DNA of 64,000 nucleotides from Scenedesmus sp. ARA3 (Eukaryota; Chlorophyta; Chlorophyceae; Sphaeropleales; Scenedesmaceae): assembly GCA_004335835.1 (NCBI GenBank), contig RWJK01001039.1, positions 6,569-70,568 of the forward strand. Reading direction: 5' to 3'. A model generated the notes under the pieces. That model did no database searches. It worked only from the letters and a program-made list of their open reading frames with translations, and was not told the origin of the DNA. The position numbers and the translations under genes are program-made. Positions 34,901 to 44,385 of this stretch are shown here, piece by piece. The number at the start of each line of letters is the position of its first letter. The first letter of the stretch is position 1.

Positions 34901-37325
34901 CACTGTTGCTTGCATGCTGTCCATACACCTGTCGCTTTCCAACACAACGCATCTTGTCCCAGCTGTGCTGATCACTCTCTGCTCACCTGTCAAAAATGTG
35001 TGCCAGGGGCAGGTAGGACAGCAGGCTGTCTCCCACGCCAATGGCCTCCCCTGCCACCTCCTTGAGGAAGGAGATGAGGCTGGCCAAAGTGGCCACCACT
35101 GCACTGTGCTTGAGCAGCACACCCTTGGGGTCACCTGTTTCACAGAAACAAGAGGAGCGGCAAGGCACATCAAGCTGAGAAGGCATGGCAGCACCACGAT
35201 GGTGCAGTAGTCATCGGGCATGAGTGCACTAGTGTGCACAGGTGTGCTGCAGCCTCCCGATCCTGTCTACATGTGGCCCCTGATGTGCACATGCTTCACA
35301 TGCACCATGTGTATGTGCGCACCTGTGTTGCCACTGGTGTGCATGATGGTGCAGTAGTCATCACAGGTGTGCTGCAGCCTCCCAATCCTGTCTACATTTG
35401 GCCCCTGAGATGCATTAGTGTATGTGCGCACCTGTGGCGCCGCTCGTGTACATGATGGTGCAGTAGTCGTCAGGCTTTGGCGCCACTGCTGCTGCTGCTG
35501 CTGTGCTTGACACACCACAGTCCAGCACATTGTGCAGCGCGCACTCACCTGTGGTGCCGCTCGTGTACATGATGGTGCAGTAGTCGTCAGGCTTTGGCGC
35601 CACTGCTGCCACCGGCTTGGCTGCGCCTGCCTGCGCCAGTGCCTCAAAGCTCATCACGCTCACGCCAGCAGCTGTCAGCACCTGCAGAAACACGAGGTAT
35701 TTGACAGCATATGGTTTTTGGGTGACAGCAAAGCATTACATGCTTTCGCATGGCCAGCAGCAAGGCGATTGCAGTGGACATGCACCTGCATGCTGGCGTG
35801 CTGCGCAGCGCCATGCACTGCTGGTGCGTTGTATGAGCTGCATACACTAGCAGATGCAATGTACGCCAGCCACCATTGCGGTGCGCTGCAAGGACCCAAC
35901 TGCTGCCACAAACCCAAGGATGCAACACAGGCCACACACAAACGCCCACCTGTGCAACTGCTGCATCCTCCTGCCGAACATACACACCATGCTTCACCCC
36001 AAGCATGCAGCACATGCAAGACATGCCCAGACTCCCCACCTGCACTGCTGCAGCGTCCTCCTGTCCCCAGTACACCACATTCTTGAACTGCGCCGTGTTG
36101 ATGCCCTTTATGGCTCCTGCAAGGCTGCCCAGCTTGCGGCCGTCCAGCACAGTCACAACCGCCTCGCTGTGGTTCACAATGAACTCCACCGCATTCTCTC
36201 CCAGCGTGTCGTACAGCGGCACGCACTCGTAGCTCATGCGGTTGCAGGCCTGCAGGAAAGTTTGCAGGAAGGTTTGCAGGAGAGTTTGCAGGAAAGCTTT
36301 GCAGGAAAGTGAACATACCATATTATGCTGCATGGTGGTCATGCCAGCAATGGTATTCAGCAGAGAACGCAGACAACGCAGATGCTGCAAGGACAGTGCA
36401 CAAGCGTAGTGCAAGAACACAGGCCCAGGCTTGCAGACAGCATTAGGAAACGTGTCCCATGTCATGGCAGGCAGCAGGAGCAGCGCATGCAGTGTGACAT
36501 GGCAGTTATGCAATGCCTAGCTGCCACCATTGTATGCTTGCATAAGCTGTGACGTTGTGGGTATGCACAGAAGAGATGTGCTCAGGTGCTGATGCAGCAA
36601 ATGCTAGTGTAACAGCCGCAGCATGTTGCGGCGGTAACCATGGCAACAGCTGCCTACAGCAACCTGGTCACCCTGTGACCAGACAGCTAATAGCTGAGTT
36701 ACAGGCAAATACTACTGCTTTTCAATGTGCCATACAGCAATGGCGCAGGCTGCAGCTGTGTGTGTTGCACACAAAACACAGCAGTAGCTGCGCTGGCCAG
36801 GTCAGCAGGTCCCACAGGGTACTGCTCAGGCTGAAGCAGATGCTGTGTACACTGTAAACACATATCAACCAACATTACACAACGCTTTGCTTCTGCCTCG
36901 CAGGGCACGTGACCAGCTCTGCCCGTTCTGCTGCTGTTTTGGGCGCCAAGCGCCCCTGCACCCACCTGCATGGTCATCATCCACTCGCAGCAGTTGACTC
37001 CATAGACGCCCACACGATCCCCAGCTTTCACGCCGAGGCCTGCAAGGCCAGAAGCGATCGCCTGCACCTTCTCATTCACCTCCCCGTAGGTCAGCCACTC
37101 ATACGGGCCTGCCTTGCCGGTGGCAGCATCAATTGGCCTCCAACCCAGCAGTTTCTCGCCGGAGTATTTGGCCACGCTGTTCTGAAAGAGCTCGTGCAGT
37201 GTGGTGGCCTCGATGGTGGGGAAACCATCCTTTGCCACTACATTTCTGTAGATCCTGCTAGCCGAGGGTGTATCCCCGCTTGCAGCGCGGGTTTCACCCG
37301 TAGGAACAAGCCAGCTTGTGACCAT
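29992..37325 (-). CDS. Long-chain acyl-CoA synthetase (AMP-forming)
   Basis: Fifteen exons: 37325-36966, 36249-36040, 35681-35549, 35134-34987, 34295-34139, 33767-33675, 33476-33330, 32989-32869, 32584-32496, 32106-31981, 31644-31582, 31278-31179, 30822-30734, 30469-30356, 30072-29992; 676 residues, phases all consistent. ANL-superfamily motifs: P-loop YTSGTTGDPKG (~228), [29 protein letters not shown] (~417), GWFHTGD (~498), [14 protein letters not shown] (~518) and LLTPTFK-like [13 protein letters not shown] near the end. Closest to plant LACS proteins. It activates C16-C18 fatty acids to acyl-CoA with ATP for lipid synthesis, export from the plastid or beta-oxidation. The C-terminus (KGAKA) is not a peroxisomal PTS1. 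The start at 37325 is the first in-frame Met and gives a plausible length. Seven of its exon edges have intronic echoes. Confidence 0.94.
30893..30945 (-). repeat. Echo of LACS exon 13 start plus acceptor
   Basis: A copy of the exon 13 acceptor (CAG) and its first ~35 bp ([11 protein letters not shown] region), 106 bp upstream of the true acceptor at 30823-30825. The acceptor AG is intact (CCCGCAG). Confidence 0.8.
32160..32218 (-). repeat. Echo of LACS exon 10 start plus acceptor
   Basis: A copy of acceptor CTGCAG and the first ~48 bp of exon 10 ([15 protein letters not shown]), 101 bp upstream of the true acceptor at 32107-32109. It is in frame and nearly intact, then runs into unrelated intron sequence with no donor. 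Confidence 0.85.
33183..33250 (-). repeat. Echo of LACS exon 7 end plus donor
   Basis: A copy of the last ~60 bp of exon 7 (HVEEFL..AxCAPVVQ) and its GTGCGG donor, 141 bp past the true donor at 33330/33329. Confidence 0.85.
34272..34464 (-). repeat. LACS exon 5 start with two upstream echoes
   Basis: The true exon 5 start (34295, TAEEMFIA) is preceded by copies at about 34342-34375 and 34431-34464. Each has the CAG acceptor and the TAEEM coding start, then a different continuation. Acceptors are intact in both. Confidence 0.85.
34598..35034 (-). repeat. LACS exon 4 end with three downstream echoes
   Basis: Four copies of a ~55 bp segment coding [14 protein letters not shown] and ending in a GTGA-type donor: true copy 34981-35034, echoes about 34847-34912, 34718-34770 and 34598-34650, spaced about 120-130 bp. 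The first echo reads GTGATTAG at its donor, the other two GTGAGCAG. Confidence 0.9.
35188..35612 (-). repeat. LACS exon 3 end (ATP P-loop) with three downstream echoes
   Basis: The segment coding [14 protein letters not shown] and its donor occurs at 35543-35612 (true), about 35426-35495 (donor GTGCGC), 35316-35364 (GTGCGC) and, degenerate, 35188-35221. The AMP-binding P-loop is therefore encoded up to four times in a row, with only the first placed in the mature frame. Confidence 0.9.
35943..35990 (-). repeat. Echo of LACS exon 2 end plus donor
   Basis: A copy of the QEDAAxxQ-coding end of exon 2 with a GTGGGC donor, 90 bp past the true donor at 36040/36039. Confidence 0.75.
36250..36312 (-). 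repeat. 12-13 bp repeat of the acceptor of LACS exon 2
   Basis: Five near-copies of CTTTCCTGCAA/G in a row directly upstream of exon 2; on the plus strand TTTGCAGGAAAG. Several copies present a CAG that could act as an acceptor. Confidence 0.85.
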
Positions 37326-38212
37326 GTTGCTCTGGCTGCCTCGCAGTGCTCGTGAGGATGGGAGTGAGTAGTAGCACTGCTGCTGTAGCAGCTGGGATCA
37401 CTGCAAATGTTATCAGCGACAGCAAACAGTAACAAGGCAACTGTCTTACAAGCAACTTGCTCGTGCTTTCCCCTGGGAGCTGCAGTGCAATGTAACTCGC
37501 GGTGTGGAGCCACCTGTAACGTCCACAGCAGCTTCTTGTGTATGCGACTAAGCAAGCTGTAAGCAGCACTTGAAAATATTACTACATACCAAAAAGTATG
37601 TTTCAGGCAGAACTCAACGATTCACTGCCTGCCGGCAACCCTGGACAACACACTGCTTGCTCAATCTAGAGCAACCGGACTGCGCACCCGTCAACGCGTC
37701 ACAACTCACTTTAATTTGACTTGAGCTTGCTGCTGGCTGACCGCAGCACTGCCACATGCCCTACATTGCCGTGCAGCTGGGCCAGCAGCTGGGCCTGGGC
37801 CTCAGGGCCAGTGCAGCGCACCAGATGCACGCGCACAAGCGCAGCAGAGCATGCACACCATAATCGCCTCTAGCAAGCGCTCACTACGGCGCACATGGTG
37901 CATGACAATGGTTAGGGCTGCACGCTTGAAAGCGCACGCACCGCAATTCACAGTCTGAATCGGTGCCACACTGTGGCACTGTGACCGGTGCATTCTGTTG
38001 GAAGGTCCAGGTTCATCAGAATTGCAACCAGTAACCACTTGTAGACCGTCTTTAACTTGTTGCTCTGCAATGCAATCATGCACACAGCTGCACAACACAA
38101 TGCTACCAGGAAAGGCATCTGCAGTTTCACACGTCTCCCAACAACCTAGGACCTGCAGTGCCCACATACCAGGCACTGTGCAGCACTCTGCCCTGACTTC
38201 TCATAGCTGCAG
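37326..38212. other. Spacer between LACS start and ASCC1-like stop
   Basis: 887 bp on the minus strand between two genes in the same orientation; it should hold the ASCC1-like 3' UTR and the LACS promoter. A minus-strand open frame of about 50 codons without Met (about 37868-37711, ending LKSN-stop) has gene-like codons but no clear acceptor. Confidence 0.4.
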
Positions 38213-41204
38213 CTACTGGCCACTGGGCTTCAAACTCAGCGCAGCAGCACACGCATAGTACCCACTGGCATCATACTGGCCCCGCAGTGACAGGTGCACA
38301 GCTGGAACCTCAAACTGCCCAAGGTCGAAGCCAGACCAGTCCTCCAGCAGCTGCCGACCATTAACCCCTATGCGCTGCTGCTGCTGCTGCCTGTCACTGC
38401 CGCCACCCCTGGCTCCTTGCCTCTGGCCTGAGACAGCGGCTGCTGCAGCGGCTGCTGCTGCAGCAGCACTGCTTGCTGGCGTGCTGCGCCTGTAGCGCGT
38501 GTTGATGACTGTGGCGTGCAGCTTGACAGACTCCAGTTGGCCCTGCATGTGCATGCGTGCATGCAGGATGTAGCGCAGCACAGCGACCTGTTGCACAGCC
38601 GTGGACAAGCACTTGCATGTACAGCAATCCCCTATGGCAGCAGCGCGTGCAGGTTGTGTGCATACGCCAGCAAGCGGCCCTGCCAAATAATGTGCAGCTG
38701 CCAGAAGGCAGTAAATAACAGTCCAGTTGCTGCCTCAGCACAATGCATGCATGCAGTATGTAGCGCAGCACAACACTGGTGAGCAAGCACGGTAGGTACA
38801 GCAATCCCCTCAGCACAACTCTGGTGAGCAAGCACTTGCAGGTACAGCAATCTCATGTGCCAGCAGCACATCTGCAGGTTGCGCCCAACCATGCGCAACC
38901 TATTTGGCAACAGCATGCGACCAAACAATGCGCAGCTGCCACCAAACAATGACTGAACACATATTCAGTGCAGCCTGAGCGCAACGCATATACAGCAGAC
39001 AGGCTAGCCGCATTGCTGCAGCACACACAACTGAGCTGCCCCCTCACCGGCACTGTCAGCCCTGCCTGCTTGAAGGCCTGCAGCAGCATGTCACACAGCT
39101 GCGACAGACGGTTGCCAGAGCCCAGCTCTTTCACCTGCAGGGCACGAATCACTTATGCATCGGATGACAAACTAGAATCATGCAGTGTCAAAAACACATG
39201 AGCAACACAGTGGCAGTTGCTCGTGACTGTAGCAGGAGGGCACAGGCACTTGCTGCTGGGCAGTGCACAGGTTGCAGAGCACACCACATTTTGGCATGTT
39301 TATGATATGAGATTGCCTCAATTCTCACACCTTGAGGTAGGCCACATGCATGTCGCTGGGATCATCACTCATGTGGTCCAGCCCAGCTAGCTGCAGCAGC
39401 AGCGGCTGCCCACCCAGCAGTGCCTGCACCTGCACCACACAGGCATCAGGTTTATGGCTTTAGGGTTTGTGTAGCTGTTAACAGCAGTAGCAGGGGAAAC
39501 ATTCAGCACAGATGCCACAAGAACAGGCAGCTCTGCAAAAGTCCTCTCCGGTGGTGTACCTCTGTGCAGGTCCCTGCCCAGCGTCGAGTTGCCTGTTGCA
39601 CTGTTCAACTTAAGCTGCCCTCTGCTCACACTACACTGCAACCCTTTGACATTCTCACGTGCTCACATACACTACATTCAAATCGCGCCTCACCTGTGGA
39701 GCCAGGCCCTGCAGTACCGTGCCCTCCTTGTACCGCGCATCGTCATCGTACAGTACAGCTTCCTGCCACCTCGAGCATACCCACTTATTGTAGAATCACA
39801 TTCTGCCTTTACTGCGGCGCCAGGCCTTGCAGCACAGTGGCCGTCTTGTGCCGCGCCTTTCATATCACAGCTGCACGCCACCCTCACGTGCACACGTAAA
39901 CTATGTGTGCATTCAAACCCTAGCTCACCTGCGGCGCCAGGCCCTGCAGCACAGTGGCTGCTTTGTCCCTCGCCTCATCACTGTACAGCTTGAGCATGAG
40001 CAGCGTGAGGTGCAGCGAGGCGGCGTCCACAAAGATGGACGGCTCAAAGCCCTTCTCTTGAGCCCCAGGCTGCGCCAGCACCTGCAGATGGTGAAGCGCA
40101 GCAAACAAACAGCGTGAGGTACAGCGTGGCGGGGTCAAAACAATGATTGACCCGGTCAAAGCCCTTTTCCTGGGCCCCAGGCTGCAGCACCCGCAGATGG
40201 TGAAGCGCAGCAGACAAACAGCGTGAGGTGCAGCGAGGCCGGGTCCACAAAGATAGATGGCTCAAAGCCCTTTTCCTGGGCCCCAGGCTGTGCCAGCACC
40301 TGCAGATGGTGACACCGCCAGTATCAAACAGCGTGAGGTGCAGCGCGGCTAAGTCAACCAAGACCGACACGTAAAGCCCTTCTAATGAGCCCCAGGCTGC
40401 ACCAGTACCTGTGTGGGGATACGGTGAAGCGCAAGCAGAAAACCAGCGTGAGGTGCAGCGAGGCGGGATCCACAAACAATGACTGGGTCAAAGCCCTTCT
40501 CTTGAGCCCCAGGCTGCGCCAGTACCTGCAGATTGTGACACCGCCAGTATCAAACAGCGTGAGGTGCAGCGCGGCTAAGTCAACAAAGGCCGACGCGTCA
40601 AAGCCCTGATCTGCAGCCCCAGGCTGCGCCAGCACCTGCAGCTGGCAGCAGCAAGCAGATGGCCTCAGCACAGCAGCTGGAGCTGCACTGCGCACGGGCG
40701 CTGCCACTTTGTTGTCGCCTAAAACAGTGTTGTAAACCCTGTTTGACCATTACATGCAGCTGAACAACGAGGGATGCTCCCTCCTGCATGATTATTGCTA
40801 CCGCTTCTGCCACGGCTGGGTGCAGGCAAACACACTCGCACACGGCTGCAAGCTGCGCGGCGTGCCCTGAGCAGCATGACGGCGGGGACAGCAGCTAGTG
40901 TGCGTCCAAAGCCCTGCTTGTGCCAGCGGTGCAATGCGCTGGATACGTCAACATCTGCCGCTTAAAAAAGCTCATGCCAGGTCAGCAGCAGCCTACCTGC
41001 TGCTGGAACTCCTTCAGCTTGGCAGCAGTCTGCTTGTTGCTCAGCGGCAGCGACAGAAAGTGGGTGTAGTCAAGGGTACGGCCGCTGAGCATGGTAGCAA
41101 TGACCACCTCCACGCGCTTGTGTGCAGCGCTCAGCGCCTGCTTGCTCGGGGCCTTTATGGTGATGGTCTCACCCTTGCTGCTGCCCAGCAGGGGAGCGCT
41201 GCCT

Positions 41205-41235
<31 letters not shown>

Positions 41236-42050
41236 GACTGCTGCCGCTTGAGCGCTGGCCTGCATGGTGACAGTGATGTGGCACATTGTGGACAACACGT
41301 CAGTAATTAGAACGGGCCTGCTGCACAGATGAACTTGCAGCATATATAGGCGGCATCACAGCAGACACACAAATGCAACTAGTAATCACTAACTAAGTAA
41401 CTTGCTTGGCGCACACCCTTGTGGTTGCTGCTGCCATCCCTGGTAGGGCTGCTGTGCTGTTGCTTTACCTGTTCGTTGTATCTGCAGTGTTGCCCCTGTT
41501 GCGCCCTCAATTTCCTTCTGCTTACGGCGCTCCTTGCCTATGATATGAGGAATCAACTGGCAGGTTGACAGAATACAAGTGGACGGCGTTGCAGCAGATG
41601 TGACATCAACAAAGTGCGCGTGTGAAGTGCTGCATATTGCGCACTCTGCTGATTCTGCTGCAGTGTCAGCATTGCCAACATGCAGTCCCTGTGTAATGCG
41701 CAGTAACCAGCCAGCGGGCAGCGAAATAACCGAATGGCCCAGCTGGCTGCGCAGGCATGCTGGAACACTGCTGATGCGAACAACAGGTGAACAGGGATAA
41801 CATCTAGCAAGCTCAGCATTACAGCCACCGTCCTCAATTCAACAAGACACTGTTGCAGCACGTGTGCCCTGCAACAATAATGTATGCATGTTTCACCTGT
41901 GGGTCCACACTGATGCGTGTCACATAGTTGCCGCCATCCTGGCTGATCAGTGAATCATCAACCAACTCGTCTTCTGCTGCATCAACAGCCTCTCCCTTAT
42001 GTTGTCGCTCCTTCCAAGCAGCTGCTGCTGCCTCCTCCTCATCTTCGTAG

Positions 42051-42083
<33 letters not shown>

Positions 42084-42175
42084 TGCCGTTGCGGCTTGCC
42101 ATCAATTGTCTGTGTGCGCTGCCTATAGGTGTGGCCGTCCACTTGCAGCAGATGCACGTTGACCACGTTAGCCAT
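38213..42175 (-). CDS. ASCC1: ASCC1-like protein: KH domain plus AKAP7/2H phosphoesterase domain
   Basis: Seven exons: 42175-41897, 41556-41469, 41259-40997, 40081-39929, 39423-39331, 39134-39048, 38542-38213; 430 residues. A Gln-rich, acidic N-terminus is followed by a KH-type RNA-binding segment (IPHIIGKERRKQKEIE, about 94-122), then YTHFLSLPLS and the two 2H motifs LHLTL (H ~234) and KLHATVIN (H ~330). The intervening DHMSDDP and the C-terminal VHLSLRGQYD...YYACAAAL match human ASCC1 in order. Human ASCC1 is part of the ASCC complex, linked to alkylation repair and transcription. An Ala/Gln-rich insert lies before the last ~60 residues. Exon 4 could begin at any of six tandem acceptor copies; only the most downstream reads through to a donor. 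Divergent from APC4. Confidence 0.88.
38565..38860. repeat. Diverged tandem repeat in the last ASCC1-like intron
   Basis: Three related segments (about 38565-38640, 38750-38805 and 38806-38860) share GTAGCGCAGCACA, GAGCAAGCACTTGCA or GGTACAGCAATC. None copies an exon edge that I can recognise. Confidence 0.6.
39687..39935 (-). repeat. ASCC1 exon 4 end with two downstream echoes
   Basis: The true end (TVLQGLAPQ, donor at 39929/39928) is followed by a copy at about 39808-39870, with donor shifted to CA|GTAAAG, and one at about 39687-39745 with donor GTGAGG after position 39694. Confidence 0.8.
40010..40645 (-). repeat. ASCC1 exon 4 start with five upstream echoes
   Basis: Six tandem units of about 105-125 bp. 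Each has an acceptor, the coding start VLAQPGAxxxGF and the catalytic LHLTL motif, then a CACCATCTG-type intron stretch. The unit nearest the exon body (start 40081) continues into the true exon. The next one upstream has lost its acceptor (CTGCGG for CTGCAG); the other four keep AG. Reading through the most distal unit hits a stop before any donor. Confidence 0.92.
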
Positions 42176-42780
42176 GTTCTGTGAAGCAGGTGTGCTGTGG
42201 GAGCCAGTGGTGAAGCAGTGGTGACCACCAGCAAGCTTTGCAGGGTGACAGTAAATGCAACAGTACTGCAGGTATTCAAGAGGAGTTCGGTCGACCTGTG
42301 CACCCAGTGTAGCCCTGATCGGTTTGAGATATTAACCGTATCATTTGCGCTGTTGGAAACATGGGGGGAGTGTTGCGGTCGCCTCGTTATCTTCCGTGTC
42401 ACTCTCAGGGCTTGGTTGCCAATGCCCTCTCACAACACGGTGGCACTGCCACAGCTGTTTACGTTGTTTGTATCAGTAAGATCGGGTAACAGCCTTCGGT
42501 AGCTGATGCCGAGACAAGCAGTTGATCGTAACTCTGGATGTCTCCCGCCATCTGCTGTCTTTGAGTTTTATCTGATCTGCAGTATGGTGCACCAATCATC
42601 CACGTGTCTTAATCAATGTGACAAGATATTAAGTTAAGTGTTAGGAAAGCAGCCCGTGTTCAGCACCTCCCAACCACTGCTATACAGTGCAGCAGCAGCG
42701 CATACATTGCCAGCAGCAGCACACCCACAGGCACCTCAAAGCTCGACCAGGACCTGTTGTAGCACACAGCATCAGCAGCA
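42176..42780. promoter_or_regulatory. Divergent intergenic region, ASCC1-like/APC4
   Basis: 605 bp between the two start codons, so a shared bidirectional promoter is likely. It is less CAG-rich than its surroundings, with an AT-richer stretch at about 42560-42650. No specific element recognised. Confidence 0.45.
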
Positions 42781-44344
42781 ATGGAGGATTCAGATGACGG
42801 CAACGGCAGCCATGCAGCAGCGCCATCTGCTGCTGCCTTCACCATCACTACAGAAAAGGCGCTCAGCAGCGATGTTTCCATCGCCTGCTGGTGCCCCACA
42901 ATGGATCTGTGTGCGGTGCTGTCAGCAGATGGCCAGCTGCAGCTGCACAGAATGGACTGGCAGCTGCTGTGGGCTGTGTCGCCTGAGGCGCTCATAACAG
43001 CAGTGGCGTGGCGCCCGGATGGCAAGCAGATTGCGGCAGGGCATGCGAATGGAGCTATATCCGTGCTGGACGTGGAGACAGGTAGATGAACTCAAGGGCA
43101 GAGTAACATGCTGCTATGCATAAAGATCACTTTAAAGTTGCTGGAAGACAAGAGATGCACACATGCAGTTGATGGAGTTGAGGGAACACACATCCGTACG
43201 GGATGTGGAGACAGGTGAATGGCAGGGCACGTGTACATGCAGCTGTGAAGGTTGAAAGTGTACAGAGCTGCTTGAAAGACCAGTGGTGCTCAGCGCCAGC
43301 ACGCTTGCAATTGATAATGGAGTAGAGGGAATGGGAGGGCAGTACAATGTTTTTGCTGGCCACACCTGTTGGCCTGAGCAAGCCGTTCTGCTCTCACTGT
43401 CCTGCAGGTGACACTGTGTCATCGCACAAGGTGCACTATGCAGGCATTAGCAGCATCACTTGGTTTGACCAAGCAGCAACCAACAGCACCAACAGCAGCA
43501 GCAGGGGCAGCCTGTTCTCCCCTCACCACTCCATGCAGCCGCACCAGCGCTACAAGCGGCTGTTTGTGCCACCTGTCTTGGAGCCCCACCCGCCCAGTGG
43601 CACAGAGCCCCTGCCAGACCCTTATGAGCTCTGTATGGAAGCAGTAGGCCCTACAAGCTGGCCTGCAGAGAGGCCTGGCCTGAGCTTGTTAGCTGCTGCT
43701 GATGTGAGGGGCATTGTTAGCTTGTGGCTGCAGGGGCAGGTGCAGATAGCGGAGCTCACTGCAGCAGTTATGCCGAGTGGCGGTGCGGGTGGTGCAGGGG
43801 AGGAAGGCAGCTTGCAGGAACAGCAAGAGGATGAGGAGGAGCGGTACAAGCTGCTGCATGTGAGTGATGGTTTGGGTCAGCAGGCCACTCCTGGCAGAGC
43901 GTGATGCCAAGTATCTAGATGCATGTGAGGGTTGCAGTGTGTGCCTCCTGTAGGGCTGGTAATTTAGGTACAAGCTGCTGCATGTGAGTGAGTGGTGCTT
44001 GAGGTTCGTCGCGCACTGCAGGTTGAGCTGGACGCGGGCATGCTGCATAGCAGGCGTGTTCCTGTGCTGTGCTTGGTTGCGGACGCGCACCAGGCTTGCT
44101 CATTGCAGGCGCTGTCTGCCTTGTGCGATGTGGCTGAGGCCGAAAGAGTGGCAGGATATGCACCCTCACACGCGCTAGTGCATTGCCGACATGTGGTATG
44201 CATGACTGTGAGTTGCTGCTGCTGTGCTGCTGTGCTGCTGTGCCTTGGACCGTGCAGGTGCTGGCCACTAGTCAGCTTGACCAGGTGCTGACAGTCAACC
44301 AGTCGGCATCAGGTGCGCAAACTGCTGGCACGTCGACAGCCCAG

Positions 44345-44385
<41 letters not shown>

